A stretch of DNA of 27,528 nucleotides from Parvibaculum sp964560165 (GTDB taxonomy: Bacteria; Pseudomonadota; Alphaproteobacteria; Parvibaculales; Parvibaculaceae). Of this stretch, positions 7,514 through 15,459 are shown piece by piece (position 1 is the first letter of the stretch; every line of letters begins with the position of its first letter). The notes under the pieces are model-generated. The model saw nothing but the letters and a program-made list of their open reading frames with translations. It searched no databases and had not been told where the DNA came from. Location of the stretch: contig CAZLLB010000011.1 of NCBI GenBank assembly GCA_964560165.1, forward strand, positions 1-27,528, given 5' to 3'. The position numbers were made by a program, and so were the translations under genes.

Positions 7514-8778
7514 GGCTTTACCGACATTGTGAGCTTGGAAGCCGAGAAACGCGGAAACAGATTGACCAAGGACAATTCAAGCTTGGGGTCGCCACGTACG
7601 GTGAAATGAATAACATCAACACGGCGATCGTAATGTTTGTCGGCAAATAGGCTCCAAGCTCCGAATGTGATGAAATATTCACCTGGTCCTAAGTTCATAC
7701 GGATGTCCAATTGGACGCGCAATCTGTCATGCTTCCTCAGTGCTGGCATAATAATGCGGTGCTTGGAGGAATTATGTGCCGCCAAGACGACGCCGGTCTT
7801 CGTAGTGATCCCGATACCGATCTGCAGATCATCGACCATTTCGGCATGGCATTGCGCCTCGCAGAATACACTGTAGGCCTCACCGGACTCGCATAGATTG
7901 GCGGGCCGCCCAGCGGCGTCCATTATCCCGCAATTGGAAATTTCGACTTCACCAGTCCCGTAACGTCGAGACTCCATCGGTTCGATATTGTCGCTCACAG
8001 CAATGGGAGCGCCCTCTTCAGGGGGCGAAGCCACCGCCGCGACATTTTTCTCGCCACCAAAAAGATCTTCCAGATATTGCCCCACCGTATCACGCGGAAT
8101 ACCATCTGCTATAATCTTGCCACCCGAGAGATAAACGGCGCGATCACAAATTGCTTCAACAATTCCTGTTTGATGCGTGACAAACAAGATCGTAACGCCC
8201 GCCTCCCTAAACTCTTCAAATTTACGGAAACACTTGCGTTGAAACTTTGCGTCACCGACCGCCAACGCTTCGTCCACGATCAGAATATCGGGCTCAACGC
8301 TCACTGCCACACCAAAGGTGAGCCGCGCCTGCATGCCACTTGAATAAGTCTTGAATGGCTGGTCGATAAACTCTTCAAGCTCACTGAAGGCGATGATCTC
8401 CGCTTCGAGCGCTCGCACTTCCTGCCGCGTCAAGCCCAGGCACAATCCGCCCAGATAAATATTCTCTCGGCCCGTGTAATCGGGGTTAAAGCCCGTTCCA
8501 AGTTCAAGTATCGCGGATATGCGCCCATCAACACGCACCTCACCTGACGATTGCTGGAGTGTCTGCGCAATTATTCGGAGTAGCGTCGACTTGCCCGCTC
8601 CGTTGCGCCCAATAAGCCCCACCACCGATCCTTTTTCGATGGAAAGGTTGATGTCTCTCAGCGCTTCGAAATTGCGATGCCTGACGCGCCCCAGCAAGGT
8701 CTCCCACATCAGATCAACTGGGCGATCATAGATCTTGAATATTTTAGAGACATTACGAAGTTCGATGGTACTCGTCAC
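7510..8778 (-). CDS. wzt: ABC transporter ATPase, Wzt-type, with C-terminal glycan-binding domain
   Basis: A 422-residue ATPase subunit of a polysaccharide ABC exporter. The nucleotide-binding domain has Walker A GRNGAGKST (57-65), signature YSSGMQARL (from about 145), Walker B ILIVDEAL (about 165-172) and the switch histidine VTH (about 202). The GTGFNPDYTGRENIYL segment is characteristic of the Wzt/KpsT/TagH group. Residues about 265-400 form an extra beta-rich domain of the Wzt C-terminal type, which in E. coli O8/O9a recognises the modified non-reducing end of the chain before export. I chose the GTG at 8778 because it overlaps the permease stop as GTGA; an upstream ATG at 8802 would lie 24 bp inside the permease gene and adds a poorly conserved leader. 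Its presence implies that this glycan needs a terminal mark before transport. Confidence 0.9.
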   Translation of the reverse strand: MTSTIELRNVSKIFKIYDRPVDLMWETLLGRVRHRNFEALRDINLSIEKGSVVGLIGRNGAGKSTLLRIIAQTLQQSSGEVRVDGRISAILELGTGFNPDYTGRENIYLGGLCLGLTRQEVRALEAEIIAFSELEEFIDQPFKTYSSGMQARLTFGVAVSVEPDILIVDEALAVGDAKFQRKCFRKFEEFREAGVTILFVTHQTGIVEAICDRAVYLSGGKIIADGIPRDTVGQYLEDLFGGEKNVAAVASPPEEGAPIAVSDNIEPMESRRYGTGEVEISNCGIMDAAGRPANLCESGEAYSVFCEAQCHAEMVDDLQIGIGITTKTGVVLAAHNSSKHRIIMPALRKHDRLRVQLDIRMNLGPGEYFITFGAWSLFADKHYDRRVDVIHFTVRGDPKLELSLVNLFPRFSASKLTMSVKP

Positions 8779-9605
8779 AACGCATCTCCGAATGCATGGC
8801 ACAGGCTTTGGAACATTCGGTAACCAATGACGAGAAACAAGACGCCAAAAACGGGGGCCGCGACCCAGGAGGCGGGATGCGCGAATTCCCCGAGAATCGA
8901 GTCGCGAAATATCCAGATCACATGAGTCAACGGACTAAGCTGGAATGCCAGATCGACCCACTTTGACAGCATCCCGGGAACGTAGAGGATTGGATGGATG
9001 AAGAGGCCAATCATCAGTCCGAGTTGCACGATATTTCGAATATCTCGAATGAACACGGCGGCGGCGGCGATCATATAGGTGAGGCCGACGGTCAACATGA
9101 GATAGGAAAAAATGGGTATGGGCAGCAACAACCAATAGAGCGGCTTTGCGTTTCCCGTTGCAATGACAAGACCCAGGGGAAACACCAGCCCAACACCAAG
9201 AATAACCAGGCTGGAGAGCACGATCTTGAGCGGCAATATTTCAACGGGGAAGACGATCTGCTTGATGAGGCTTGCATTCTCGATAATGCAGCTAGGTGCG
9301 CGACCGATCGCCTCCTGAAACGCGAGCCAAGGCACGAGTCCTGCGAGTAGAAAGGCTGTGTAGCTCATGCCGCTATCTGAAGTGCCAAGGCGCACTTCGA
9401 AGATGAATGAGAACACGAATACATAAACCAGCATCATCAGCAATGGCTGACCTACAACCCAAAACTGCGCAAAAATTAATCCAGCCTGACGCTCACCAAG
9501 ATCGCGACGCGTCATTTCCCACAAAAGCTCTCGGTATCGAACGACGCTTCGCATCAGGAGAATAAATGCGTGGGCGTTTGTAACCGGATTGAAGACACTC
9601 AGCAT
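8775..9605 (-). CDS. wzm: ABC-2 type polysaccharide export permease, Wzm-type
   Basis: A 276-residue integral membrane protein of the ABC-2 family, the channel partner of Wzt in moving undecaprenyl-linked glycan across the inner membrane. It has the amphipathic N-terminal segment YRELLWEMTRRDLGERQAG (29-47), followed by about six hydrophobic segments, for example PLLMMLVYVFVFSFIF, TAFLLAGLVPWLAFQEAI and TVGLTYMIAAAAVFIRDI. The RDIRNIVQLGLMIGLFIHPILY and LSPLTHVIWIFRDSILG blocks are typical of Wzm/KpsM/TagG. It starts one base after the stop of the upstream methyltransferase gene and overlaps the wzt GTG by 4 bp. The length is normal for the family. Confidence 0.92.
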   Translation of the reverse strand: MLSVFNPVTNAHAFILLMRSVVRYRELLWEMTRRDLGERQAGLIFAQFWVVGQPLLMMLVYVFVFSFIFEVRLGTSDSGMSYTAFLLAGLVPWLAFQEAIGRAPSCIIENASLIKQIVFPVEILPLKIVLSSLVILGVGLVFPLGLVIATGNAKPLYWLLLPIPIFSYLMLTVGLTYMIAAAAVFIRDIRNIVQLGLMIGLFIHPILYVPGMLSKWVDLAFQLSPLTHVIWIFRDSILGEFAHPASWVAAPVFGVLFLVIGYRMFQSLCHAFGDAL

Positions 9606-9606
9606 C

Positions 9607-10563
9607 TCAAGCGGCCTTATGCCCGATGACGTGCCACGCTGCGTTATGAGGCTCTTCTTTGTTCAACGTTATGACGTCGGTGAAGCCAGCATCACGGAAC
9701 CATTCATGAACTACGTCTTCGGGAATGGTCCAGTTATAGAACGTGTTCAACATATCCATGTAGTTGATCGCATTGTCAGCGTCTTCCGCAACTTCCGCGA
9801 CGAATCCCATCTTCTCATCGATGGTGTGACACTCACGGTGAAACTTCCTGCGCATTTCGCGCACTGCCTCGGATGAATGATATGTCGGCGCATAGACCAT
9901 GACATAAAGGCTACCGCCCGGTTTCACCGTCGAGGCCACATTTTTGAAGGCAAGCAGAGGATTGTGCGTACACATAACGACGCCCCAGCACAGCGTGAAA
10001 TCAAACGCTTCGTGCAGCTCCGGCTTCGACGGTATGTCGAAAATATCAAGCGAGCGCACATCCGGATTGAACCGCCTCGTTGACTGCAAAGCATGCTCAG
10101 ACACATCAACAGACGTCACCTTGCCGCCCAGCGCCATCAATGTCTTTGTCCAACGCCCCGCCCCACAACCAATATCCAGGCAGTGCTTGCCTCGGAAATA
10201 GTCAGTGGGGAAACTGGGCTTGAGATAGAGCCGGCCGCCGATGCCGCGTCTTTGATCCATTCCGAAACGATTTCGCCACTTTGAAATCAGAGGATACAGG
10301 ATGCCAAATCGCCGTCGCTCCAAGACACCCTTCACACCCGTCAACTCGAATATGCGATCATCAATATAGGGATCCGAGGTTTCAACACCTGTGTGATCGC
10401 GAAACCCGCGCTCACGTTCGAGAAACAGGCGCCACTGATCATCAAACTGCTGCCCATAAACGACAGGCTGATAGCGCCCGGCGTATTCATCACTCCAGAT
10501 GACGAGGTTGTCTTCAAAATCGGGATTGCGCGGAATATCCGAATGCATTTGCGTGCTGTTCAT
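9607..10563 (-). CDS. Class I SAM-dependent methyltransferase
   Basis: A 318-residue protein with a complete class I methyltransferase core: motif I CLDIGCGAGRW (128-138), an acidic residue after the second strand (VTSVDVSEHAL), DFTLCWGVVMCTHNP, and VKPGGSLYVMVY. The first 120 residues form an extension containing IWSDEYAGRY and a conserved-looking YPLISKWRNRF block before the catalytic domain, often seen in glycan-locus methyltransferases. The C-terminal part (NYMDMLNTFYNWTIPEDVVHEWFRDAGF) resembles a lid or acceptor-binding region. The ATG overlaps the stop of the TylF-type gene (ATGA, 10560-10563), and its own stop is one base from the Wzm start. It likely O-methylates a sugar of the chain; the position is unknown. 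Confidence 0.85.
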   Translation of the reverse strand: MNSTQMHSDIPRNPDFEDNLVIWSDEYAGRYQPVVYGQQFDDQWRLFLERERGFRDHTGVETSDPYIDDRIFELTGVKGVLERRRFGILYPLISKWRNRFGMDQRRGIGGRLYLKPSFPTDYFRGKHCLDIGCGAGRWTKTLMALGGKVTSVDVSEHALQSTRRFNPDVRSLDIFDIPSKPELHEAFDFTLCWGVVMCTHNPLLAFKNVASTVKPGGSLYVMVYAPTYHSSEAVREMRRKFHRECHTIDEKMGFVAEVAEDADNAINYMDMLNTFYNWTIPEDVVHEWFRDAGFTDVITLNKEEPHNAAWHVIGHKAA

Positions 10564-11684
10564 CTTGATCTACTTGCCTTCTTAACAATAAATGCGCCAC
10601 CTGACGGCAAGTTTATGATCGGTTCTGGCTTGTCCGCCATGAATTGGTCAACCGCCTCGGTCACGCCGGGGCAGGAAAGAAAGCCATAATCATCCAAAAG
10701 AATGATGCCGCCTTCCCGCATCCGCGGATAGAAGAACTTCATCGAATCCATACTCGGCGCATGCAAGTCGACATCGATATGTACGAAGCAGAAAGAACGA
10801 TCGGCTACGCTATCAAAGCGCTCTGGAATCCATCCTTCGTAAAACTCAACAAACGGCACCGGGCCTAACGGAGCCAAAGCGGACTTCACGTCGTCAATGG
10901 TGCTCGGCAATGCACCCGCATACCAATAATCACCGTCGATCGCGGCCGGCGCTGACAGACCTTCAAAGGAATCGAACAGACAAAGGCGTTTATCCAAACC
11001 ATTTTCGATGATGTGGCGTGCCATAAAGAACGCGGATCCGCCTTTGTAAGTTCCGCACTCGGCGACGTCGCCTTCCACATCCAGGACAAGCTGAAAGAGT
11101 TGATCCAGTGCGTATTTTCGGTCGAAAGTAACATCGCTTTCCGACGACACACGAGCGAACTCTTTTGCAAATGCAGTGTCTTGCTCAATCAGCCGACCAT
11201 GATCGGGAAGTGGTACATCTCTCCATATTCTTCTGAAGAAGATGCGCGCAATTTCAAACAACTCCATTGGACTTTTTTTATCCAAGGAAAAACTCTCTAG
11301 CCCGAGAGACAGTCGTTCATCGTCGGGTGCAAACATGCCAGCTGGGAACAATAGATGGTATTCACTTCTGTTGTACTCAGGCGATGTGTTATCGCTTGCG
11401 GAAAAATAGAGCGTACTGTTCCAGTGAGAAAACCGGCCTCTTCCGAGCCTCCGAATATCATCGTGCTGCGCATTCCCTGGCCCGATTTCCTCACCGTTTT
11501 CAAACAGTCGGGCGCGGGCGCACAAATACGTAGCGTCTGTTTCGCCGGTGGGCAGTTCCGGTGGTAGTTCGAAAATGGCCGCGTAACCAGCATCGTACTG
11601 TACATGTTCTGTATCCAAACGAACAAGAACCGCTCCCGGCCGCGATTGCAATCTCTTGAGCCTGGAAGCCAGATCCTCTCTCAT
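10560..11684 (-). CDS. TylF/MycF-type sugar O-methyltransferase with N-terminal accessory domain
   Basis: A 374-residue protein. Residues about 150-370 are a TylF/MycF (macrocin O-methyltransferase) domain with VAECGTYKGGSAFFMA (motif I, about 207-222), LFDSFEGLS, FVHIDVDLH (metal-binding aspartates) and GGIILLDDYGFLSCPGVTEAV. Members are Mg-dependent sugar O-methyltransferases. The N-terminal region (about 31-115) is an added domain with ENGEEIG, GRGRFSHW (81-88) and SASDNTSPE, shared with the methyltransferase at 5513-6562. The ATG at 11684 was chosen because it overlaps the upstream stop (ATGA, 11681-11684); a longer start at 11720 would intrude 36 bp into the previous gene. It probably methylates a sugar hydroxyl on the exported glycan, and the accessory domain may hold the acceptor. 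Confidence 0.85.
   Translation of the reverse strand: MREDLASRLKRLQSRPGAVLVRLDTEHVQYDAGYAAIFELPPELPTGETDATYLCARARLFENGEEIGPGNAQHDDIRRLGRGRFSHWNSTLYFSASDNTSPEYNRSEYHLLFPAGMFAPDDERLSLGLESFSLDKKSPMELFEIARIFFRRIWRDVPLPDHGRLIEQDTAFAKEFARVSSESDVTFDRKYALDQLFQLVLDVEGDVAECGTYKGGSAFFMARHIIENGLDKRLCLFDSFEGLSAPAAIDGDYWYAGALPSTIDDVKSALAPLGPVPFVEFYEGWIPERFDSVADRSFCFVHIDVDLHAPSMDSMKFFYPRMREGGIILLDDYGFLSCPGVTEAVDQFMADKPEPIINLPSGGAFIVKKASRSR
11340..11594 (-). other. Accessory domain copy 2 (GRGxxSHW / SDNxSPE), N-terminal
   Basis: This region encodes about 85 residues from the YDAGYAAIFELPPE block through LYFSASDNTSPE to a hydrophobic strand ending in LLFPAG. It aligns by eye with the C-terminus of the operon's last methyltransferase. 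In this protein the domain sits before a TylF catalytic domain; in the other it sits after a different methyltransferase core, so it behaves as a movable module. Confidence 0.6.
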
Positions 11685-12649
11685 GAAGGCGCCTCGCTCT
11701 TTCCCCCAAATTTTTGCCAATTGAATAACCGGCTAAGAAAAGACCTCTCCTCCGCACTCGCTTGCGTCGTTTTTTTCAGGGCCTCGATAATTGCAAGCGT
11801 ATCGATTGCTCGTTCCTGTAGAATGCGCGCTTCTTTCTCGTCACGCTTAACGAGAAAAAATCGACACCCGATCCGGAACACGTCATCATCCGGCCAACTA
11901 CCATACGCCGATTTGCTTCTACGCAATCTTGTGAGTGCATTTTTTCGATATGAAGCAGGTGCTTCGGCATTTACGTCTCGCATCATCACCTGCAAGCCGA
12001 CACTCTCGAAATGCGACCAGAACTCGAGCGTGCGGTACCTGTTCCCTACCTCGTAGTGGCTCGCTTGAGCCAATTTGTTGAACTTCCGATCGGAAATAGC
12101 CAGGTGCTCGATTGGCCGAGAAAAGTTTCGGTGATCACGCAGGTCGATCTGATGGACCGCCCAACCACCGACCCTAAGGATGCGAGCCTGCTCACGGGCT
12201 ACATGTTCAAGGTCGTTGATATGCTCGAAAACCGCATTCGAATAGACGAAGTCGACCGAGCCATCCGGCACAGAGACCAGGTTCTCTGCGGCCTCTTCAA
12301 TAAGCGTCAGAGATTCTGCATATTCACCGGTATCGATGGTCGCTTCCAGACAGCTTTTCGGCCCCTCCCATCGCTTGGCAAGAAGGCGGTAGAACGAGGG
12401 ATGGTAATCGCTATCCCATCCGGCGAGATAGCGATCCGCCAAAGTCACCTTCGCCCCCATCGAAGCCAAGATGAGTTGAGCACCGAAATCCGTTCCGGGC
12501 CCCAACTCAACGACACGCAAGCCTTCAACTTCAAGACCAGCCTGAGCGATCAACTGTTTATACGCAGAGAGACTAGCGAGAGCGTAATCCACATCACTTT
12601 CTAGTTTACGCCCATCACGCTTCTCATAATTTACCGGCTGCTTCGCCAC
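11681..12649 (-). CDS. Class I SAM-dependent methyltransferase
   Basis: A 322-residue protein with motif I RVVELGPGTDFGAQL (about 45-59), an acidic strand-2 end (VTLADRY), DGSVDFVYSNAVFEHIND (motif II/III) and LRVGGWAVHQIDLRDHRNF, a typical SAM methyltransferase of the glycan-modifying kind. The C-terminal 90 residues are charged and helical and end in a basic tail. I chose the GTG at 12649 because a clear GGAGG lies five bases upstream; a TTG at 12661, which would add four residues, overlaps that ribosome site. The gap to the asnB-type stop is 16 bp, and the 3' end overlaps the TylF-type gene by 4 bp. The substrate is unknown. Confidence 0.82.
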   Translation of the reverse strand: MAKQPVNYEKRDGRKLESDVDYALASLSAYKQLIAQAGLEVEGLRVVELGPGTDFGAQLILASMGAKVTLADRYLAGWDSDYHPSFYRLLAKRWEGPKSCLEATIDTGEYAESLTLIEEAAENLVSVPDGSVDFVYSNAVFEHINDLEHVAREQARILRVGGWAVHQIDLRDHRNFSRPIEHLAISDRKFNKLAQASHYEVGNRYRTLEFWSHFESVGLQVMMRDVNAEAPASYRKNALTRLRRSKSAYGSWPDDDVFRIGCRFFLVKRDEKEARILQERAIDTLAIIEALKKTTQASAEERSFLSRLFNWQKFGGKSEAPS

Positions 12650-12654
12650 GATCG

Positions 12655-12659
12655 CCTCC
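12655..12659 (-). promoter_or_regulatory. Ribosome binding site GGAGG deciding a GTG start
   Basis: GGAGG read on the minus strand sits five bases before GTG at 12649 and just after the upstream stop at 12666. It favours GTG 12649 over the in-frame TTG at 12661, whose last base is the first G of the motif. Confidence 0.6.
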
Positions 12660-12665
12660 AAGCCG

Positions 12666-14600
12666 TCAGGCAGCCTGATCCTGCGCTGCGATCCCCTCGC
12701 CGTCGATCCACATGCGGTACCATAACTCCATCATCAGAAGCGGCCAAAGGCGCGAATGATGAGCGTGCGCACCAGAACAATGATCATCAAGCAATGACTG
12801 CACCGCGCTTCGTTTAAAAATACCACGCGCGGTTGTTTGCGGTGAAAGAAGGAGATCATAAGCCATCTCTTTCAGCTCCCCCCGGAACCAATGATCCACG
12901 GGGCAGCCAAATCCCATTTTACGCCGGTAAAGAACTTCGTTGGGCAGATAGGGCTCCATCGCCTTTTTAAAAACAGCTTTGGTCAGTCCGCTAGGAATGG
13001 TCACATTCTCCGGCAAGGTTAAAGCCCATTCCAGAAAAATCTGATCAAGCAAAGGTGAGCGACTCTCCAACGAATGCGCCATAGTGGCAATATCAACTTT
13101 CGCCATCAGATCATCAGGCAAATAGACGTGAATATCTGACCAATTCGCGCCCGAAACCAGGCTCTCCGCCTCAGATAAATACGGGTGAAGAATATCGAGA
13201 GCCGATTCTTCTAAGTGGCCTCGCATGGCATCGCCATACCAAGCTTGTTTGTGCTCGTCTGCAAACGCCGTAATGGCGAAAGAATATCGATGCTGTCGCG
13301 CTTGGTCGTCTGCGCGTAGTAGCCCCGCAATTCTTTCGGCGCGCGAAGCCAGCCGACCACGCACAGGAAGCCGCTTCATCACTTCTGCACCGGCATGCCT
13401 CATCCATCTAGGCACGTAGTCGATGCTGGAAAGCGTTTGCATGCTTTGGTAGCGCTGATAGCCCATAAATGCCTCATCGCCACCATCGCCATTCAGAGCG
13501 ACCGTCACATGGCGACGCGCCATTTCAGCAAGGTAGTAACTTGGAACGGCAGATGGATCCGCGAACGGCTCATTATAATGATAAACGAGCTTGGGAAGGA
13601 TATTAACAGCGTCCGGCCTGACGATGAGTTCATGATGGTCGGTCCCATAGCGCTCGGCCACCATGCGAGCATATCGTGTTTCGTCGTATTCCTCGTTTTC
13701 AAAGCCAATTGAAAAGGTTTTCACCCGGCTGGTACTCTGACGCGCCATAAACGCAACAATGGCAGACGAGTCCACCCCGCCCGACAGAAACGCCCCGAGC
13801 GGTACATCCGATATCATTCTTATACGGACGGATTCTTCTAATAAATGCACGAGCTCTTGCGTGGCCTCGCCCATATCTATGGCGCGCCTGCGCGACCGTG
13901 GTGCGGCCAACTGCCAATAACGCTCAACCTGGGGACGAGTTAGTTTTCCGTTCTCATCCAACCCGATGACCATTTTGTGCGCAGCGGGCAGCTTGTTGAT
14001 GCCTTTAAAAGCAGTCAACGGAGCAGGCACATACTGGTAGGTCAAAAACTGATGAAGGGCACCTAAATCGGCTTCGCGTGGAATACCGGGCCAAGCCAGA
14101 ATCGCCTTAATTTCCGACCCGAAAAACAAACCCTCACTGGTGAAGGTGTAATTCAGTGGCTTCTTGCCTATCCTGTCTCGCGCAAGCAGCATGCGCCGTA
14201 AACGTCCGTCCCATAGCGCAATGGCAAACATACCACGCAGGCGCAGAAGGACATCGTCGCCCCATGCCTGGTAGCCACGTAGAATGACTTCGCTGTCGCT
14301 GCGGCCGCGAAAGATATGCCCCTTGGATTCGAGCTCCTCGCGCAGTTCCTGGAAATTGTAGATCTCACCGTTAAAAGTTAGCCAAACTTGCCCATCGTCA
14401 CTTCCCATCGGTTGGTGTCCCGATGGCGAGAGATCGATGATCGAAAGCCGCTTGAAGCCCAAACCCGCCCGGCCATCCGACCAGACACCATGATCGTCGG
14501 GACCACGATGATGCAGCGTTGCGGCCATAGCTTCCAGCCGTCGCTGCGCAGGGATGTTATCAATTGGGGCGTTTAGGAGAAATCCTGTCAATCCACACAT
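12666..14600 (-). CDS. asnB: Asparagine synthase-type glutamine-hydrolysing amidotransferase
   Basis: A 644-residue, two-domain AsnB homologue. The N-terminal Ntn glutaminase starts MCGLTGF with catalytic Cys2 and has the family motifs HHRGPDD, R51 in FKRLS, FNGEIYN (76-82) and SDSE (101-104). The synthetase domain has the PP-loop LSGGVDSSA (272-280), which binds ATP, then FSIGFENEEYDE, NGDGGDEAFMGY and RSPLLD. All visible active-site positions are intact, so it should hydrolyse glutamine and make an adenylated carboxylate for amidation. It can make asparagine, but its place between methyltransferase genes in a glycan export operon suggests that it amidates a uronic acid or an amino-acid substituent on the polysaccharide. 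It begins with ATG at 14600, 10 bp after the preceding methyltransferase gene, with no strong ribosome site. Confidence 0.88.
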   Translation of the reverse strand: MCGLTGFLLNAPIDNIPAQRRLEAMAATLHHRGPDDHGVWSDGRAGLGFKRLSIIDLSPSGHQPMGSDDGQVWLTFNGEIYNFQELREELESKGHIFRGRSDSEVILRGYQAWGDDVLLRLRGMFAIALWDGRLRRMLLARDRIGKKPLNYTFTSEGLFFGSEIKAILAWPGIPREADLGALHQFLTYQYVPAPLTAFKGINKLPAAHKMVIGLDENGKLTRPQVERYWQLAAPRSRRRAIDMGEATQELVHLLEESVRIRMISDVPLGAFLSGGVDSSAIVAFMARQSTSRVKTFSIGFENEEYDETRYARMVAERYGTDHHELIVRPDAVNILPKLVYHYNEPFADPSAVPSYYLAEMARRHVTVALNGDGGDEAFMGYQRYQSMQTLSSIDYVPRWMRHAGAEVMKRLPVRGRLASRAERIAGLLRADDQARQHRYSFAITAFADEHKQAWYGDAMRGHLEESALDILHPYLSEAESLVSGANWSDIHVYLPDDLMAKVDIATMAHSLESRSPLLDQIFLEWALTLPENVTIPSGLTKAVFKKAMEPYLPNEVLYRRKMGFGCPVDHWFRGELKEMAYDLLLSPQTTARGIFKRSAVQSLLDDHCSGAHAHHSRLWPLLMMELWYRMWIDGEGIAAQDQAA

Positions 14601-14610
14601 AAAACAATAT

Positions 14611-15459
14611 TCAACTCAAGCGATCGAAAACAAGCTGATGACAGCCATACCCATCATTGGGCACCAGCTTGCTCAACTTGAATCCGTCTTTTTCATAGAA
14701 ATCTACAAGAGGTTGAGCTGCTGAATATTCGTAAGGATAACCTCCAATCCAGTCGACCATATCGTGCCAGCGGCTCATGCCCCGACTTTTCTTGTAGTCT
14801 GACCAAAGTGCGAAGTATCCGGAGATATTCTTGTTACGTATGTAGTGCAACAGATAACGCAATTCCACGGGTGTCCAAACTGCCACCGCATAGGGGAATT
14901 TTAGGAACGACGGTAATTTGTTGTAAGTGATTTTCTTCTGCGTCCAGTGAGTGCTGATATCGCCACAATCATTATAGATCGCAATAAAGAGCTTTCCGCC
15001 TGCCTTACTATTGAGTTTGATATTTTCAAGAGCGGGCCACATCGAGCCTGTGTGATGAAGTACACCCCATGAATAAACGACGTCAAATTGGCCAAGCGAT
15101 ACCAAAAAATCTCTATCCAGTACAGAGCCCGACATGATGCGCCAATCCGCATCGTCAGGGAAATACCTCCGACGCAATTCAGTCGTGCAGGCCACCGAAG
15201 CTGGATCATAATCGAAAGACAAAACGCTCGCTCCGAGGCGTCGCGCAACGAGACTGAAGAGGCCGCTGCCGCTCCCGATATCAATAAATGTCTTACCCTT
15301 GAGATCGGTAACGCCCAGAAAATCCTTCAGTGATTTCTCGGCCTCGAAAATGCGCTCATCATTCAGCACACGTAAAAAGCGCTTCCAGTTGCTGCCAAAT
15401 TTGAACCTCTTGCCGCTTTTTACTTCGGAGGCGTGCGCTTCTTTTATCGGCTCGTTCAT
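14611..15459 (-). CDS. Class I SAM-dependent methyltransferase
   Basis: A 282-residue methyltransferase with a very clear motif I, GKTFIDIGSGSGLFSLVA (56-72), then VLSFDYDPASVACT, FDVVYSWGVLHHTGSMW and GGKLFIAIYNDCG. The C-terminal part (PVELRYLLHYIRNKN, SRGMSRWHDMVDWIGGYPYEYS) is characteristic of a methyltransferase subgroup common in lipopolysaccharide and capsule loci, with the RGMSRWHDxxDWIGGYPYE block. The ATG overlaps the stop of the upstream GT4 gene (ATGA, 15456-15459), so it is translationally coupled to the first gene of the operon. It probably methylates a sugar or lipid-linked intermediate; the acceptor is unknown. Confidence 0.87.
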   Translation of the reverse strand: MNEPIKEAHASEVKSGKRFKFGSNWKRFLRVLNDERIFEAEKSLKDFLGVTDLKGKTFIDIGSGSGLFSLVARRLGASVLSFDYDPASVACTTELRRRYFPDDADWRIMSGSVLDRDFLVSLGQFDVVYSWGVLHHTGSMWPALENIKLNSKAGGKLFIAIYNDCGDISTHWTQKKITYNKLPSFLKFPYAVAVWTPVELRYLLHYIRNKNISGYFALWSDYKKSRGMSRWHDMVDWIGGYPYEYSAAQPLVDFYEKDGFKLSKLVPNDGYGCHQLVFDRLS

